Shown here one piece after another: positions 19,733-30,815 of a DNA stretch of 64,000 nucleotides (within the stretch, counting starts at the first letter, position 1; every line of letters begins with the position of its first letter). Location of the stretch: the NCBI RefSeq assembly GCF_001636405.1, contig NZ_KV440950.1:550001-614000 (forward strand). The letters run 5' to 3'. The stretch is from Peribacillus frigoritolerans. Lineage in GTDB: Bacteria > Bacillota > Bacilli > Bacillales > DSM-1321. Under the pieces are notes generated by a model. The model saw nothing but the letters and a program-made list of their open reading frames with translations, did not search any database and was not told the DNA's origin. A program made the translations under genes and the position numbers.

Positions 19733-20365
19733 ATGATCGGGATCGTCGATTATGGCATGGGGAATTTATTTTCTGTAAGTAAAGGTCTTGAGCGCCTTGG
19801 TGCCGATTCATTCATTTCCGATGACCCAAAAGAACTTTCAAAGTCGAAAGGGATCATACTTCCCGGCGTTGGCTCTTTCAGGGATGCCATGAGTCTTTTG
19901 GAAAAACAAAAGCTGGATGAATTCCTGCGGGGATATGTAGCGGATGGGGGATACCTATTAGGCATCTGCCTTGGTATGCAGCTTCTCTTTGATGAAAGTG
20001 AGGAAAATGGACCGGCAAAAGGATTATCCCTCATCCCGGGAAAAGTCGTTCGTTTTAAGGGAGTGGATGCGAATGACAAGGTTTATAAAGTGCCGCACAT
20101 GGGCTGGAATCGACTTGAATTCAAACACGCATCACCAGTGAATGAGGGGCTGGAAGAGGAACATGTTTATTTCGTCCATTCATACTACGTCGATACAGAT
20201 GATTCATTCGTTACCGCTTCGGCGACGTATGATGTGGAAGTTCCGGCAATCGTTGGTAAAGGGAATGTGTTCGGCATGCAGTTCCATCCGGAAAAAAGCG
20301 GGAATATGGGCATGTCACTCTTGAGAAATTATCTGTCATTAGTAGAAGGGAAGGAAGAAGCATGA
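19733..20365 (+). CDS. hisH: Imidazole glycerol phosphate synthase, glutaminase subunit
   Basis: A 210-residue class I glutamine amidotransferase supplying ammonia to HisF. The nucleophile cysteine is in [12 protein letters not shown] (about 78-89), and the catalytic His/Glu pair is in QFHPEKSG (about 182). It abuts hisB directly and overlaps hisA by four bases (ATGA). Confidence 0.98.
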   Translation: MIGIVDYGMGNLFSVSKGLERLGADSFISDDPKELSKSKGIILPGVGSFRDAMSLLEKQKLDEFLRGYVADGGYLLGICLGMQLLFDESEENGPAKGLSLIPGKVVRFKGVDANDKVYKVPHMGWNRLEFKHASPVNEGLEEEHVYFVHSYYVDTDDSFVTASATYDVEVPAIVGKGNVFGMQFHPEKSGNMGMSLLRNYLSLVEGKEEA

Positions 20366-21096
20366 GCAACTTTACTATTTACCCGGCGATTGATATGCGC
20401 GGAGGCAAATGCGTCCGCTTAATCCAGGGAGATTACAATCAGGAAACCGTTTATGGTGATTCCCCCTTCGATATGGCTAAAAGCTTTGCGGACCAAGGAG
20501 CCGGTTGGATACATATGGTCGACCTTGACGGAGCTAAAGAGGGAGTAAGAATCAATGATTCTTACGTAATTAAAGCGGCAAGTGAGTTAGGCGCCCGCAT
20601 TCAAATCGGCGGCGGCATCCGAACGGAACGGGATATAGCCCATTATCTGGATAATGGAGTGGAACGTGTCATTCTAGGCAGCTCGGCCGTTTCAGACCCT
20701 GATTTCACTAAAGATATGATTAGGAAATATGGAAGCCATATCGCTATCGGGATCGATGCGAAGGATGGCAAGGTTGCCACTCATGGCTGGCTTCAAACGT
20801 CTGGAACCCTTGCGGTAGATCTTGGCAAACTACTGGCCGATGCAGGTGCCGAGACCTTTATCGTGACTGATATCGCGACGGATGGCATGCTTTCAGGGCC
20901 GAATGTGAAAGGTATATTGGCCATGGCGGAGGCAACTGGTAAAAACGTGATTGCTTCAGGAGGCATTAGTTCACTCGAAGACCTTATCACCCTCAAGGAG
21001 TTTGAAGCCCAAGGCATTGCAGGGGCTATCATCGGCAAGGCACTTTATACCAACCGCTTTACTGTGGAAGAAGCACTAGAAAAGGTGCGTGGTTAA
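20362..21096 (+). CDS. hisA: ProFAR isomerase
   Basis: A 244-residue (beta-alpha)8 isomerase of the histidine pathway. It has the catalytic aspartates in [14 protein letters not shown] (about 6) and [13 protein letters not shown] (about 168), and phosphate-binding glycines in QIGGGIRT and ASGGISS. It overlaps hisH and abuts hisF. Confidence 0.98.
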   Translation: MSNFTIYPAIDMRGGKCVRLIQGDYNQETVYGDSPFDMAKSFADQGAGWIHMVDLDGAKEGVRINDSYVIKAASELGARIQIGGGIRTERDIAHYLDNGVERVILGSSAVSDPDFTKDMIRKYGSHIAIGIDAKDGKVATHGWLQTSGTLAVDLGKLLADAGAETFIVTDIATDGMLSGPNVKGILAMAEATGKNVIASGGISSLEDLITLKEFEAQGIAGAIIGKALYTNRFTVEEALEKVRG

Positions 21097-21855
21097 ATGC
21101 TCACTAAACGAATTATTCCATGTCTCGATGTAAAAGATGGGCGCGTAGTCAAGGGCATACAATTTGTTTCCCTTAGGGATGCTGGAGATCCGGTCGAACT
21201 TGCAGCCTTTTACGATCAAGAAGGTGCCGATGAGCTTGTCTTCCTGGATATTTCCGCATCACATGAAGGCAGGGAAACGATCGTCGACGTCGTTCAAGCG
21301 GTAGCGGGCAGCTTGGCAATCCCGTTCACGGTGGGCGGCGGCATTAATTCATTGGCGGATATGAAGAAGATCCTGCGGGCTGGTGCCGATAAAGTATCCC
21401 TAAATACAGCAGCCATCCTGCGTCCTGAGTTAATTAATGAAGGTGCTGATTATTTTGGTTCCCAATGTATCGTGGTTGCCATAGACGCCCGATATGATGA
21501 AGGGCTTGGGTCATGGCGCGTATATACCCACGGCGGCCGGAAACCGACTGAATGGGAAGTGACCGAGTGGGCGCAGGAAGCCGTATCCCGCGGTGCTGGG
21601 GAAATTTTATTGACAAGCATGGATTGTGACGGCGAGAAACAAGGGTTTAATATCGCTTTGACAAAAACGGTATCTGAAGCCGTTTCAGTTCCGGTCATCG
21701 CATCTGGCGGGGCAGGCAACGCTGAACATTTCCAGGAAGCCTTCCAAGAAGGTAAAGCCGACGCAGCATTAGCGGCATCGATTTTTCATTATAAAGAAAC
21801 ATCCGTTAAAGAAGTCAAAGCGTTTCTCAAACAACAAGGAGTGGTTGTACGATGA
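21097..21855 (+). CDS. hisF: Imidazole glycerol phosphate synthase, cyclase subunit
   Basis: A 252-residue (beta-alpha)8 cyclase that uses ammonia from HisH. The catalytic aspartates are in [14 protein letters not shown] (about 7-20) and [14 protein letters not shown] (about 170). ATG follows the hisA stop without a gap; hisI overlaps by four bases. Confidence 0.98.
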   Translation: MLTKRIIPCLDVKDGRVVKGIQFVSLRDAGDPVELAAFYDQEGADELVFLDISASHEGRETIVDVVQAVAGSLAIPFTVGGGINSLADMKKILRAGADKVSLNTAAILRPELINEGADYFGSQCIVVAIDARYDEGLGSWRVYTHGGRKPTEWEVTEWAQEAVSRGAGEILLTSMDCDGEKQGFNIALTKTVSEAVSVPVIASGGAGNAEHFQEAFQEGKADAALAASIFHYKETSVKEVKAFLKQQGVVVR

Positions 21856-22508
21856 ATCTTGAAACTATTAAATACGACGAAAAAGGTCTGGTACCGGCAA
21901 TTATTCAAGATGCAGGAACAGGCGAAGTGCTGACACTTGCTTACATGAATCAAGAATCTCTGCAATTGTCGATTGAAAAAGGGGAAACGGTTTTCTTCAG
22001 CCGTTCGCGCAATGAATTATGGCATAAAGGAGCAACCAGCGGCAATATCCAGAAAATCACCGAAATGAAGTATGACTGCGATCAGGATGCATTGGTCGTG
22101 CGGGTCGTGCCTGCAGGACCTGCGTGCCATACTGGGGCAACAAGCTGTTTTAGCGAAACGATTTACCAAAACGGGGAAGCCGGACAAGCCGTGAAGGCGA
22201 ATGTGACTTTCTTGACGGAATTAGAAAGATTGATTGAAAAAAGAAAATCGGAAATGCCTGAAGGTTCATATACGACCTACCTATTCGATAAGGGCGTTGA
22301 TAAGATCCTGAAGAAAGTCGGTGAAGAAGCGGCAGAAGTGATCATTGCTGCTAAGAACCGTGATGCAGAGGAACTTTCGATGGAAAGTGCCGATCTCCTC
22401 TATCACTTATTCGTTCTTCTTCAAGAGCAGGAGCTGCCTTTCCAAGCGGTGCTTGATGTATTGAAGGCTAGACATGCCGAAAAGGATGAACCGAAAGAAA
22501 CCGAATGA
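21852..22508 (+). CDS. hisI: Bifunctional phosphoribosyl-AMP cyclohydrolase / phosphoribosyl-ATP pyrophosphatase
   Basis: A fused HisIE of 218 residues. The N-terminal cyclohydrolase has the metal site [11 protein letters not shown] (about 75) with cysteines in [12 protein letters not shown]. The C-terminal pyrophosphatase carries [16 protein letters not shown] (about 155-170) and [13 protein letters not shown]. It is the last gene of the his operon and is followed by a terminator 11 bases past the stop codon. Confidence 0.97.
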   Translation: MNLETIKYDEKGLVPAIIQDAGTGEVLTLAYMNQESLQLSIEKGETVFFSRSRNELWHKGATSGNIQKITEMKYDCDQDALVVRVVPAGPACHTGATSCFSETIYQNGEAGQAVKANVTFLTELERLIEKRKSEMPEGSYTTYLFDKGVDKILKKVGEEAAEVIIAAKNRDAEELSMESADLLYHLFVLLQEQELPFQAVLDVLKARHAEKDEPKETE

Positions 22509-22518
22509 AATGGTGATT

Positions 22519-22543
22519 GCCCTCCGTCAATAGGAGGGCTTTT
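22519..22543 (+). terminator. Terminator of the his operon
   Basis: GCCCTCC-gtcaata-GGAGGGC followed by TTTTG. The T-run is short but the stem is perfect. Confidence 0.75.
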
Positions 22544-22676
22544 GTGTGTGTTTACGATGGCGGGCAGTGATCCTGAATCAACATATGACAAGGAAAATGC
22601 TTCAATTTTTCTTGAAGAAAGCATGATGATTCCTGTTTTCCATTTTCTTGAATTGTTCGGCAAATTTTCTCCAATA

Positions 22677-22685
22677 TGTTATAAT
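22677..22685 (+). promoter_or_regulatory. Extended -10 promoter of yvcD
   Basis: TG-T-TATAAT at 22677-22685, 35 bases before the yvcD start. No -35 hexamer with normal spacing is present, typical of an extended -10. Confidence 0.6.
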
Positions 22686-22719
22686 ACTATGGTTAATCAA
22701 CTTGTAGATGGAGGATTAC

Positions 22720-24222
22720 ATGAGTAAAGACTCTAAATTTGGCCAACAGGCAAAAATTCTAACCTTTCACCCAACAGGTGAGTATTATTTCACCAAGGGT
22801 TTAAAAGCTTATCATAGACGGGAATTACCTAAATCAAAGAAATACCTGGAACGTGCGCTGGAACTTGAACCTGCTGAACCGATGATAGCTTGTCAATTGG
22901 CTATCACTTGCTCGGAAATCGGTGAATATAATTATTCAAACAACCTTTTGGAAAACATCTTGGATGTGATGGATCCTTATATGTCGGAATGTCATTACTT
23001 CCTGGCGAATAATTATGCCCACTTAGGCATGTTCAAGGAGGCTTATCGTCACGCCAGTGCTTATCTTGATAAAGAAGAAGACGGGGAGTTCAGCGATGAC
23101 GCAGAGGATTTGCTTGAATTGATAACTTTTGAGTCGGATGAGTCAGAAGAAAATCCCTTTAAGCATGATGGGCTCATTACCAAACAGGAACAAGCCCGCG
23201 AGTACCTGGAATCAGGCAATTTCCCGAAGGCGATCGAAGTGCTGAAAGAAACGATTGCCGAGTACGAGGATTACTGGTCCGCTTATAATAACCTGGCACT
23301 TGCCTATTTCTATCTTGGTCAAGTGAATGAAGCTTTTGCAACACTTGATGAGGTACTGGAAAAAAGTCCGGGAAACCTGCATGCGCTTTGTAACCTTGTT
23401 GTATTTCATCATTATCAACAGGATGAGGCAAAGGTTGAAGAGCTCATACAGATGCTGGAGAAAATTAGGCCCATGCTATCCGAACACCGTTTCAAGCTTG
23501 GAGCGACCTTCGCTCTGATCGGAAATTATGCTTCTGCATATAATTGGCTTAAAGGACTTCAAAAGCAAGGGTTCGAAGGAGATGGAACCTTCTACTACTG
23601 GCTTACCATTTCAGCTTACCACCTAGGCCACGAACAGGCTGCCAAAAAGGCATGGAAAAAGGTCGTGGAAATGAACCCGGAAAAGGAAGGCATGGAGCCT
23701 TGGGGAGATATGAATGCAACTTCAGATGGTTTTGAACATCATTTTCCTTCTATTATAAAAAGGCTGGAAAGTGAATTCATCGAAGAAAGGCTTTTTGCCA
23801 TTTTCCTTCTGAAACATTCGGTTCATAAACAGAAGCTATTGAAAAACCAGGTCCTCAACCTAAACCAGAATTTCACTGAATTGGAACGTGATTATGCCGA
23901 ACTTGTTCAAGGTCCTGCTAAAGAGCGCCAATTAACACCGATTGATTTTGCCGATCGCACAGCTGAGTTATTATATCAGCATTTCCAACCGATACAATTA
24001 AATGAAGCCGGGCTCTATTTAATGTGGTTTTCCGTTTTCATCGAAGCGGTGAAATCCGAGCAGAAGCTAAATAATCCTGCAGGATGGGCATCTGCGGTGG
24101 AGTACGTGTGGATTCAGCTTAAAAGTGAGAAGGCGAGCAAACAGGCAATCGCAGACAAACATTTCATTTCGGTGTCCACCTTATCTAAGTACGTGAAGTT
24201 GGTTCAAAACTTACTCGGATGA
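22720..24222 (+). CDS. yvcD: TPR-repeat protein YvcD
   Basis: A 500-residue soluble protein with tetratricopeptide-like helical pairs between about 20 and 320 (for example YFTKGLKAYHRRELPKSKKY, EYLESGNFPKAIEVL and WSAYNNLALAYFYLGQVNEA). A C-terminal region ends in a short helix-turn-helix-like segment (SKQAIADKHFISVSTLSKYV). The ATG at 22720 follows ATGGAGGA; the in-frame ATG at 22708 would contain that Shine-Dalgarno. Position between hisI and trxB matches B. subtilis yvcD; the intervening B. subtilis gene yvcE (cwlO) is absent here. The function is unknown, probably scaffold-like. Confidence 0.85.
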   Translation: MSKDSKFGQQAKILTFHPTGEYYFTKGLKAYHRRELPKSKKYLERALELEPAEPMIACQLAITCSEIGEYNYSNNLLENILDVMDPYMSECHYFLANNYAHLGMFKEAYRHASAYLDKEEDGEFSDDAEDLLELITFESDESEENPFKHDGLITKQEQAREYLESGNFPKAIEVLKETIAEYEDYWSAYNNLALAYFYLGQVNEAFATLDEVLEKSPGNLHALCNLVVFHHYQQDEAKVEELIQMLEKIRPMLSEHRFKLGATFALIGNYASAYNWLKGLQKQGFEGDGTFYYWLTISAYHLGHEQAAKKAWKKVVEMNPEKEGMEPWGDMNATSDGFEHHFPSIIKRLESEFIEERLFAIFLLKHSVHKQKLLKNQVLNLNQNFTELERDYAELVQGPAKERQLTPIDFADRTAELLYQHFQPIQLNEAGLYLMWFSVFIEAVKSEQKLNNPAGWASAVEYVWIQLKSEKASKQAIADKHFISVSTLSKYVKLVQNLLG

Positions 24223-24265
24223 GCAGATATTTGGACGAAAAATTATTTGTTATATAGGATAATAG

Positions 24266-25273
<1,008 letters not shown>

Positions 25274-25387
25274 TTTCACAAGAATATACAATCGTAATTC
25301 CGTTTTAACGATGTTGTAACATGCGTGAAATAATGATTCGGTATAGTAGGGGATAGAAGTTGACCCCCTTTAATTATAAACGTTTAA

Positions 25388-25419
25388 GGACACAGAATAA
25401 GTTTCTGTGTCTTTTTTTT
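25388..25419 (+). terminator. Terminator of trxB
   Basis: GACACAGA-ataagtt-TCTGTGTC followed by eight T residues. Confidence 0.9.
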
Positions 25420-25610
25420 GTTTTCCTGCTTTGAGACTATATCTTTAGTTCCAATTTTTAGGATGTATCCAGCGGTTTTTAATGTGAAACAAGTCGTTCC
25501 TTTGCATTTAGGAAGCGAAAGTGGAGAAGAATAGGAGGTAAGCAGGATAAAGGCTTACCTATGTGATTCCTTGCGATTGAAGATTCCCCCAATGCAGGAA
25601 GTTTACTTTA
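25420..25610. other. Gene-free region between trxB and yvcI
   Basis: No gene is supportable. A hairpin AGGTAAGC/GCTTACCT (25536-25560) without a T-run is present. The remainder up to 25830 holds the yvcI promoter and a long 5' leader. Confidence 0.5.
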
Positions 25611-25639
25611 TTGTTAGCTTATTTTAAAAATAGTATAAT
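25611..25639 (+). promoter_or_regulatory. Sigma-A promoter of the yvcIJK-whiA-crh operon
   Basis: TTGTTA (25611-25616), 17-base spacer, TATAAT (25634-25639). It predicts a leader of roughly 185 bases before the yvcI start. Confidence 0.65.
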
Positions 25640-25830
25640 GATAAGATATACTAAACATATATATATCTTTCATAATGGTAAGAAGATGAAAAATACAACT
25701 TGTTTGAACTATTAGCATTTGTAGATCGCCAAATGGATATCTAGCGGCGGTTTAAGGATATAAACTGAATCTCTTCAACACGGGGGTGAAGGTTTCTATT
25801 AGTCGAGCAGAGCCAATCGAGGTGAAGAAC

Positions 25831-26289
25831 GTGCAACGTGTCACAAACTGTGTATTGATCAGAGATAATCAAATCCTCTTATTGAAAAAGCCTAGACGCG
25901 GATGGTGGGTGGCTCCAGGCGGCAAGATGGAACCTGGGGAATCTGTTCGCGATGCTTGCATTAGGGAATATCGCGAAGAAACGGGCGTTTATTTAAAAAA
26001 CCCTTCCATCAAAGGTATTTTCACCTTCATCATGAAGGACGGAGATAAAGTTTTATCAGAATGGATGATGTTCACCTTCTTTGCAACGGATTCCGATGGT
26101 GTAAATGTGGATGTTTGTGAAGAAGGGGAACTTAGCTGGCATCCGGTTGAAGATGTTAAAAAGCTGATGATGGCTGAAGGTGATTTTCACATCCTGGATT
26201 ATATGGTTCATGGCAGTGGGATCATCTATGGAACCTTTACCTATACGCCAGAGTTCAAGCTGCTTTCTTACCGGTTGGATCCAGGTTAA
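25831..26289 (+). CDS. yvcI: NUDIX hydrolase YvcI
   Basis: A 152-residue Nudix hydrolase. The Nudix box starts at GGKMEPGES and ends REYREETGV (about 31-53), with every catalytic position of GX5EX7REXXEEXG present. GTG at 25831 is preferred because GAGGTG lies 6 bases before it and B. subtilis YvcI starts near QRVTNCV; an in-frame GTG at 25786 would add 15 residues but has no spaced ribosome-binding site. First gene of the operon with rapZ-like yvcJ and yvcK. The substrate is unknown. Confidence 0.88.
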   Translation: MQRVTNCVLIRDNQILLLKKPRRGWWVAPGGKMEPGESVRDACIREYREETGVYLKNPSIKGIFTFIMKDGDKVLSEWMMFTFFATDSDGVNVDVCEEGELSWHPVEDVKKLMMAEGDFHILDYMVHGSGIIYGTFTYTPEFKLLSYRLDPG

Positions 26290-26334
26290 TTTTTAGAGAT
26301 AAAAAAGATTGCTATACATGGGGGCGGAGAAACT

Positions 26335-27234
26335 ATGAGTACAGGGCAGATGAGTGAAACGCAATTGGTCATCATTACCGGAATGTCCGGAGCAGGTAAG
26401 ACAGTGGCGGTTCAAAGTTTTGAAGACCTCGGCTTTTTTTGCGTCGATAATTTGCCGCCCACGCTGTTGCCAAAGTTTTTGGAGTTAATGAAGGACTCCG
26501 GGAATAAGATGAATAAAGTGGCTCTTGTCATGGATTTAAGGGGAAGGGAATTTTTTGATTCCTTGTTTCTTGCACTGGATAATTTATCGGATGCAGCTGC
26601 AGTATCACCAAGAATCCTTTTTCTTGAAGCTGATGATGATTCCTTGGTACGCAGATATAAGGAAACGAGAAGGACCCACCCCCTTGCTCCATTAGGCCGG
26701 CCATTGGAAGGCATTAAAATGGAACGGGAACTTTTGGACGAATTGAAGGGAAGGGCCCAGTTGATCTTTAATACTTCCCAACTGAAACCGCGCGAATTGA
26801 GGGAGAAAATCGCTTCGGAGTTTTCTGCTGATAAAAGTGTCGGTTTTACAGTCAATGTCATGTCGTTCGGGTTCAAGCATGGTCTGCCGATAGATGCCGA
26901 CCTTGTATTTGATGTACGGTTCCTGCCAAATCCATATTATATTGACCATATGAGGCCAAGGACTGGCTTGGAACAGGAAGTGTCTAGTTACGTTTTAAAA
27001 TGGAGTGAGACGCAAAAATTCTTGGAAAAAGTGACCGATCTGCTCGCTTTCATGCTTCCGTATTATAAACGTGAAGGGAAAGCGCAGCTTGTTGTTGCGA
27101 TTGGGTGTACAGGCGGCCAGCATCGTTCTGTAGCATTGACGGAGTATATTTCAAACCACTTCAAAAAGGATTACAGGGTTCAAGTATCACATCGCGATAT
27201 CGAAAAAAGTAAGGGGAAAGCAGATGTTAGATAA
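26335..27234 (+). CDS. yvcJ: RapZ-family nucleotide-binding protein YvcJ
   Basis: A 299-residue P-loop protein with Walker A GMSGAGKT near residue 16, the family motif [14 protein letters not shown] near 34, and the C-terminal [15 protein letters not shown] near 248. It is homologous to E. coli RapZ, which binds the small RNA GlmZ and sets glucosamine-6-phosphate synthase levels; in B. subtilis YvcJ is a nucleotide hydrolase linked to competence. ATG at 26335 follows GGCGGAG; a later in-frame ATG at 26350 is possible. It overlaps yvcK by 11 bases. Confidence 0.95.
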   Translation: MSTGQMSETQLVIITGMSGAGKTVAVQSFEDLGFFCVDNLPPTLLPKFLELMKDSGNKMNKVALVMDLRGREFFDSLFLALDNLSDAAAVSPRILFLEADDDSLVRRYKETRRTHPLAPLGRPLEGIKMERELLDELKGRAQLIFNTSQLKPRELREKIASEFSADKSVGFTVNVMSFGFKHGLPIDADLVFDVRFLPNPYYIDHMRPRTGLEQEVSSYVLKWSETQKFLEKVTDLLAFMLPYYKREGKAQLVVAIGCTGGQHRSVALTEYISNHFKKDYRVQVSHRDIEKSKGKADVR

Positions 27235-28210
27235 AAAGAAACAGCCTAAGGTTGTGATCATCGGTGGAGGAACCGGCCTTCCTGTTTTGTTAAGAGGGTT
27301 AAAGAAGCATCCGGTGGATATAACGGCAATCGTAACGGTAGCTGATGATGGTGGAAGTTCAGGTCGCCTTCGCGAGGATATGGATATTCCCGCTCCGGGT
27401 GATATTCGTAACGTGCTGGCTGCGTTATCGGATGTAGAGCCCCTTGTTGAACAAATGTTTCAGCATCGCTTTCAAAGTAAAAATGAGTTGTCCGGGCATT
27501 CGCTGGGGAATTTGATACTGGCGGCAATGACTTCGCTGACCGGGGATTTCGTCCATGCGATCCAGGAAATGAGTAAATTCCTTAATGTCCGCGGTAAAGT
27601 GCTTCCGGCTGCGAATCAAAGTGTGGTTCTCCATGCAGAGATGGATGACGGCACGATTGTTACAGGAGAGTCCAAGATTCCCTTCTCAGGAAAGAAAATA
27701 AAAAAAGTGTTCCTGTCTCCTCATCATATAAAGCCGCTTAGTGAAACTCTCCAGGAAATCAAGCAGGCAGATCTTATAGTCATAGGTCCAGGAAGCCTAT
27801 ATACTAGCATTCTGCCTAACTTACTTGTCCCTGGTTTAGGAGAAGAGGTTGCCCGCTCCAAGGCGAAGAAGGTGTACATTTGCAATTTGATGACACAAGC
27901 CGGCGAGACTCTGGATTATAGCGCGAGTGATCATATAAAAGCGATATATGACCATATGGGAAATGCATATATTGACAGGATACTTGTTAATAATGAGGAA
28001 ATACCAACCGAGATTCAGCAGCGCTATCAAGCTGAATATGCCAAACCGGTCATGTATGATGTGGAAAGCTTAAAAATGATGGGTCTTGAAATCATACAAG
28101 AACGCATTTTCAGCTTTGAAGGGAATGTAATACGCCATGATACGAAAAAAGTGGCGGATTTGCTTTATAATATGCTTGTAAATGAAACAAAAAGCCACAT
28201 AGAACCGTAG
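27224..28210 (+). CDS. yvcK: Gluconeogenesis / cell-wall precursor regulator YvcK (GlmR)
   Basis: A 328-residue YvcK/CofD-like protein with the N-terminal UDP-sugar-binding [15 protein letters not shown] near 14 and the family segment [15 protein letters not shown] near 38. In B. subtilis YvcK (also GlmR or MgfK) binds UDP-GlcNAc, stimulates GlmS and is needed for growth on gluconeogenic carbon. It overlaps yvcJ, whose E. coli relative also controls glucosamine synthesis, so the pair probably couples carbon state to cell-wall supply. Confidence 0.95.
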   Translation: MLDKKKQPKVVIIGGGTGLPVLLRGLKKHPVDITAIVTVADDGGSSGRLREDMDIPAPGDIRNVLAALSDVEPLVEQMFQHRFQSKNELSGHSLGNLILAAMTSLTGDFVHAIQEMSKFLNVRGKVLPAANQSVVLHAEMDDGTIVTGESKIPFSGKKIKKVFLSPHHIKPLSETLQEIKQADLIVIGPGSLYTSILPNLLVPGLGEEVARSKAKKVYICNLMTQAGETLDYSASDHIKAIYDHMGNAYIDRILVNNEEIPTEIQQRYQAEYAKPVMYDVESLKMMGLEIIQERIFSFEGNVIRHDTKKVADLLYNMLVNETKSHIEP

Positions 28211-28277
28211 ATATAAGCGGGGACGGTTTTTTGATTGATAAAAATAGATTACCTGCGTTCGATTGGGGGTGAAATGG

Positions 28278-29231
28278 ATGTCTTTTGCTTCAGAAACAAA
28301 AAAAGAGCTTACAACATTAGAGGGAAAGGATTGCTGCGGTAAAGCGGAATTGTGTGCGCTTATCCGGATGAACGGATCCCTTTCATTTTCTAATCGGAAG
28401 CTTGTTGTGGATATTCAAACTGAGAATGCTGCGATTGCCAGAAGGATTTATACGCTGCTTAAAAAAAGTTATGAGGTCCAGGTCGAGCTGTTGGTCCGTA
28501 AAAAGATGAAGCTTAAAAAGAACAATGTATATATTGTCAGGATGTCATCCGGAGGGCAGCGGGTTTTAACCGATTTGGAAATTTTAGGCGATGGCTTTGA
28601 AATTCTCCATGATATATCCGATACTATTGTTGGGAAGAAATGCTGTAAGCGTTCTTATCTAAGAGGTGCATTTCTTGCAGGGGGTTCGGTAAACAATCCG
28701 GAAACGTCTTCCTATCACCTTGAGATTTTCTCACTTTATAAAGAGCACAATGATGCCCTTTGTGAGCTAATGAATAAGTTTGGCTTGAAGGCCAAGACAC
28801 TTGAACGCAAGAAGGGGTACATCATTTATTTGAAAGAAGCCGAAAAGATTGCCGAGTTTTTAAGTATAGTTGGCGCCCATTCAGCTTTATTAAGGTTCGA
28901 GGATGTACGGATTGTCCGTGATATGCGTAATTCAGTGAATCGGCTTGTGAATTGTGAAACAGCCAATTTGAACAAAACGATCGGGGCATCATTGCGCCAG
29001 GTTGAAAATATCCATTATATCGAGGATACGGTAGGACTTAGCATTTTACCGGATAAGCTTCGGGAAATTGCGGAGCTTAGGATAGCGTTTCAGGATATAA
29101 CCTTAAAGGAACTTGGGGAAATGGTATCCGGGGGAACCATCAGTAAGTCCGGGATTAATCACCGATTGCGTAAGATTGATGAAATAGCTGACAGGCTCCG
29201 TGGGGGAGAGGCTATTGCTGCGAAAAAATAA
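28278..29231 (+). CDS. whiA: DNA-binding protein WhiA
   Basis: A 317-residue WhiA: an N-terminal degenerate LAGLIDADG homing-endonuclease fold (about 1-200, including [17 protein letters not shown] near 125) joined to a C-terminal helix-turn-helix ([25 protein letters not shown], about 275-305). ATG at 28278 gives [12 protein letters not shown] as in B. subtilis and has GGGGGTGA upstream. WhiA affects division and chromosome segregation in Bacillus. Conserved between yvcK and crh. Confidence 0.96.
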   Translation: MSFASETKKELTTLEGKDCCGKAELCALIRMNGSLSFSNRKLVVDIQTENAAIARRIYTLLKKSYEVQVELLVRKKMKLKKNNVYIVRMSSGGQRVLTDLEILGDGFEILHDISDTIVGKKCCKRSYLRGAFLAGGSVNNPETSSYHLEIFSLYKEHNDALCELMNKFGLKAKTLERKKGYIIYLKEAEKIAEFLSIVGAHSALLRFEDVRIVRDMRNSVNRLVNCETANLNKTIGASLRQVENIHYIEDTVGLSILPDKLREIAELRIAFQDITLKELGEMVSGGTISKSGINHRLRKIDEIADRLRGGEAIAAKK

Positions 29232-29251
29232 AGCTAACAGGGGAGATCAAG

Positions 29252-29509
29252 ATGGTGGAGAAACAAGTTGAGGTAAAATTGAAAACGGGTTTGCAAGCTC
29301 GGCCGGCGGCTCTTTTTGTACAAGAAGCTAACCGCTTTCATTCAGATGTTTTTCTTGAAAAAGAAGGAAAGAAAGTGAATGCAAAAAGTATAATGGGGTT
29401 AATGAGCCTTGCAATCAGTTCTGGTGTGTCCGTGAAGTTAATCATCGAAGGACGCGATGAAAAAGAAGCATTAGAAGCATTGGAAGAGTTCGTACAGCAA
29501 GAGGGTTAA
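29252..29509 (+). CDS. crh: Catabolite repression HPr-like protein Crh
   Basis: Crh of 85 residues. Position 15 is glutamine (TGLQARPAA) where HPr has the PTS histidine, so it cannot carry PTS phosphate, while Ser46 (KSIMGLMSLA), the HprK target, is present. Ser46-phosphorylated Crh is a CcpA cofactor. The kinase gene is in this window at 9585-10520. Last gene of the operon, followed by a terminator. Confidence 0.97.
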   Translation: MVEKQVEVKLKTGLQARPAALFVQEANRFHSDVFLEKEGKKVNAKSIMGLMSLAISSGVSVKLIIEGRDEKEALEALEEFVQQEG

Positions 29510-29512
29510 AAA

Positions 29513-29541
29513 AGAGGATGCCTAAATGTGCATCCTTTTCT
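29513..29541 (+). terminator. Terminator of the yvcIJK-whiA-crh operon
   Basis: GAGGATGC and GCATCCTT arms followed by TTCTTTT directly behind the crh stop. Confidence 0.75.
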
Positions 29542-29554
29542 TTTATCATGTAAA

Positions 29555-29600
29555 AAAGGCTCCGGAAGTCGCTTATGGCGATGTCCGGAGCCTTTCTTTT
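29555..29600 (-). terminator. Bidirectional terminator between crh and clpP
   Basis: GGCTCCGGA and TCCGGAGCC arms with a T-rich tail on both strands (TTTCTTTT rightward, TTTTTT leftward). It ends clpP from the right and backs up the crh terminator from the left. Confidence 0.85.
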
Positions 29601-29609
29601 GTTACAGGA

Positions 29610-30215
29610 TTACTTAGAGTTTTTATCATCAAGAACGCTGCGCGTGATGACTTTGTCAATCAAGCCATATTCAAGAGCTCTTTCGGAAGTCATGAAGTTA
29701 TCACGTTCCGTATCTCTTTGAAGGACTTCGATAGGCTGTCCCGTACGTTCTGCCAAGATTTGGTTCAGCTTATCTTTCAAGTGAAGGATACGGCGGGCAG
29801 CAATTTCAATTTCCGTAGCTTGACCTTGAGCTCCTCCAAGTGGTTGGTGAATCATGACTTCACTGTTTGGCAATGCATAACGTTTGCCTTTTTCGCCAGC
29901 GGCCAATAGGAAAGCACCCATGGAAGCGGCCATACCGATGCATACTGTCGAAACATTAGGTTTGATATATTGCATAGTATCGTAAATGGCCATACCGGAA
30001 GTGATGCTTCCGCCAGGGCTGTTGATGTATAGAGTGATATCTTTTTCAGGATTTTCCGCTTCTAAAAATAGTAATTGAGCAACAATGGAGTTGGAAACAT
30101 TATCGTCAATTGCACTTCCTAGCATAATGATCCGGTCTTTTAATAAACGGGAGTAAATATCGTAGGCACGCTCCCCACGACTTGTTTGTTCGATAACTGT
30201 AGGAATTAAATTCAT
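29610..30215 (-). CDS. clpP: ATP-dependent Clp protease proteolytic subunit
   Basis: ClpP of 197 residues, the serine-protease barrel that works with ClpC, ClpX or ClpE. With the start at 30215 the catalytic triad falls at Ser98 (GMAASMGAF), His123 (MIHQPLGG) and Asp172 (ERDNFM), the B. subtilis numbering. This ATG is chosen because AAGGAGG lies 8 bases upstream; the ATG two codons earlier is too close. A CtsR operator overlaps the promoter. Confidence 0.98.
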   Translation of the reverse strand: MNLIPTVIEQTSRGERAYDIYSRLLKDRIIMLGSAIDDNVSNSIVAQLLFLEAENPEKDITLYINSPGGSITSGMAIYDTMQYIKPNVSTVCIGMAASMGAFLLAAGEKGKRYALPNSEVMIHQPLGGAQGQATEIEIAARRILHLKDKLNQILAERTGQPIEVLQRDTERDNFMTSERALEYGLIDKVITRSVLDDKNSK

Positions 30216-30279
30216 GTTCATTTCCTCCTTCGATTAAGAGAATCATTTAAATTCTTTATGTATGTATGATACACTTTTT

Positions 30280-30296
30280 GGTCAATTTAGGTCAAA
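30280..30296 (-). promoter_or_regulatory. CtsR operator in the clpP promoter
   Basis: GGTCAAT-TTA-GGTCAAA (read on the plus strand) matches the CtsR heptad repeat RGTCAAA-NAN-RGTCAAA with one clear mismatch. Its complements TTGACC serve as -35 candidates for clpP on the minus strand (for example with TATCAT 18 bases on, or TACATA 17 bases on), so bound CtsR would block the promoter. Confidence 0.85.
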
Positions 30297-30445
30297 CAAA
30301 ACAAACCCTATTCTGGATAATTTGTTCGACAATTTTCTGGCTAAGGCTCCTTCCTGATAGAATGTTTTATATAATATGCCGCACAGGGATGAATTTCCAC
30401 ATTACCCATAATACCCAAATGATAAAGTTTTAAACATGATAACCC

Positions 30446-30474
30446 TTGCAAAGGAGGGTATTCTATCATATAAT
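30446..30474 (+). promoter_or_regulatory. Sigma-A promoter of the tRNA-Arg gene
   Basis: TTGCAA (30446-30451), 17-base spacer, TATAAT (30469-30474), placing transcription start about 25 bases before the tRNA. Confidence 0.75.
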
Positions 30475-30504
30475 GAAGTCTGTTAAAAAAATATTTTCTA
30501 TTAC

Positions 30505-30576
30505 GCCCTCGTAGTGCAACGGATAGAACGCAAGCCTCCGAAGCTTGAAATGCAGGTTCGATTCCTGCCGAGGGCA
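30505..30576 (+). tRNA. tRNA-Arg (anticodon CCG)
   Basis: Acceptor arms GCCCTCG and CGAGGGC with discriminator A; anticodon stem CAAGC/GCTTG with loop CTCCGAA, anticodon CCG; T arm GCAGG-TTCGATT-CCTGC. The 3' CCA is not encoded. A lone tRNA gene between clpP and sigL. Confidence 0.95.
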
Positions 30577-30578
30577 TT

Positions 30579-30626
30579 ACCAATCTTCTGCTTAATAAAG
30601 TGGGGGATTTTTTATTGGTCTTTTTT
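30579..30626 (+). terminator. Possible terminator of the tRNA-Arg gene
   Basis: ACCAAT and ATTGGT arms around a long loop, followed by CTTTTTT. The stem is weak. Confidence 0.35.
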
Positions 30627-30722
30627 AGGAGAGTTAAAATTTTTGCCGAATTTGCGCGTTTTCCGTAATATTCCATCGAACCCTGTAATGTCGGTCCTGT
30701 CTTGAAAATATTCGCCCACACT

Positions 30723-30746
30723 ATTGAAAAATGGTGATTTTTCAAT
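30723..30746. repeat. Perfect 10-bp palindrome ATTGAAAAAT/ATTTTTCAAT
   Basis: Inverted repeat with a GGTG centre in the gap between tRNA-Arg and sigL, without a T-run on either strand. It could be an operator or a stem-loop; no match to a known binding site is evident. The remaining 30577-30890 gap holds no gene. Confidence 0.6.
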
Positions 30747-30815
30747 AAAAGTAGTTGTTAAATTTGCGTTTCTAACATATAGTATTTAAAACAAATAAAC
30801 TATTCAGAAAAAAAT

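Noticed and set aside
22542..22727. Rightward 61-residue frame between hisI and yvcD
   Set aside because: Runs through the his terminator T-run, the yvcD promoter and the yvcD ribosome-binding site; no own Shine-Dalgarno.
30341..30745. Leftward 134-residue open frame across the tRNA-Arg gene
   Set aside because: It is antisense to a clear tRNA with its own promoter; such GIEPAF-type translations are a known artefact of tRNA antisense strands.
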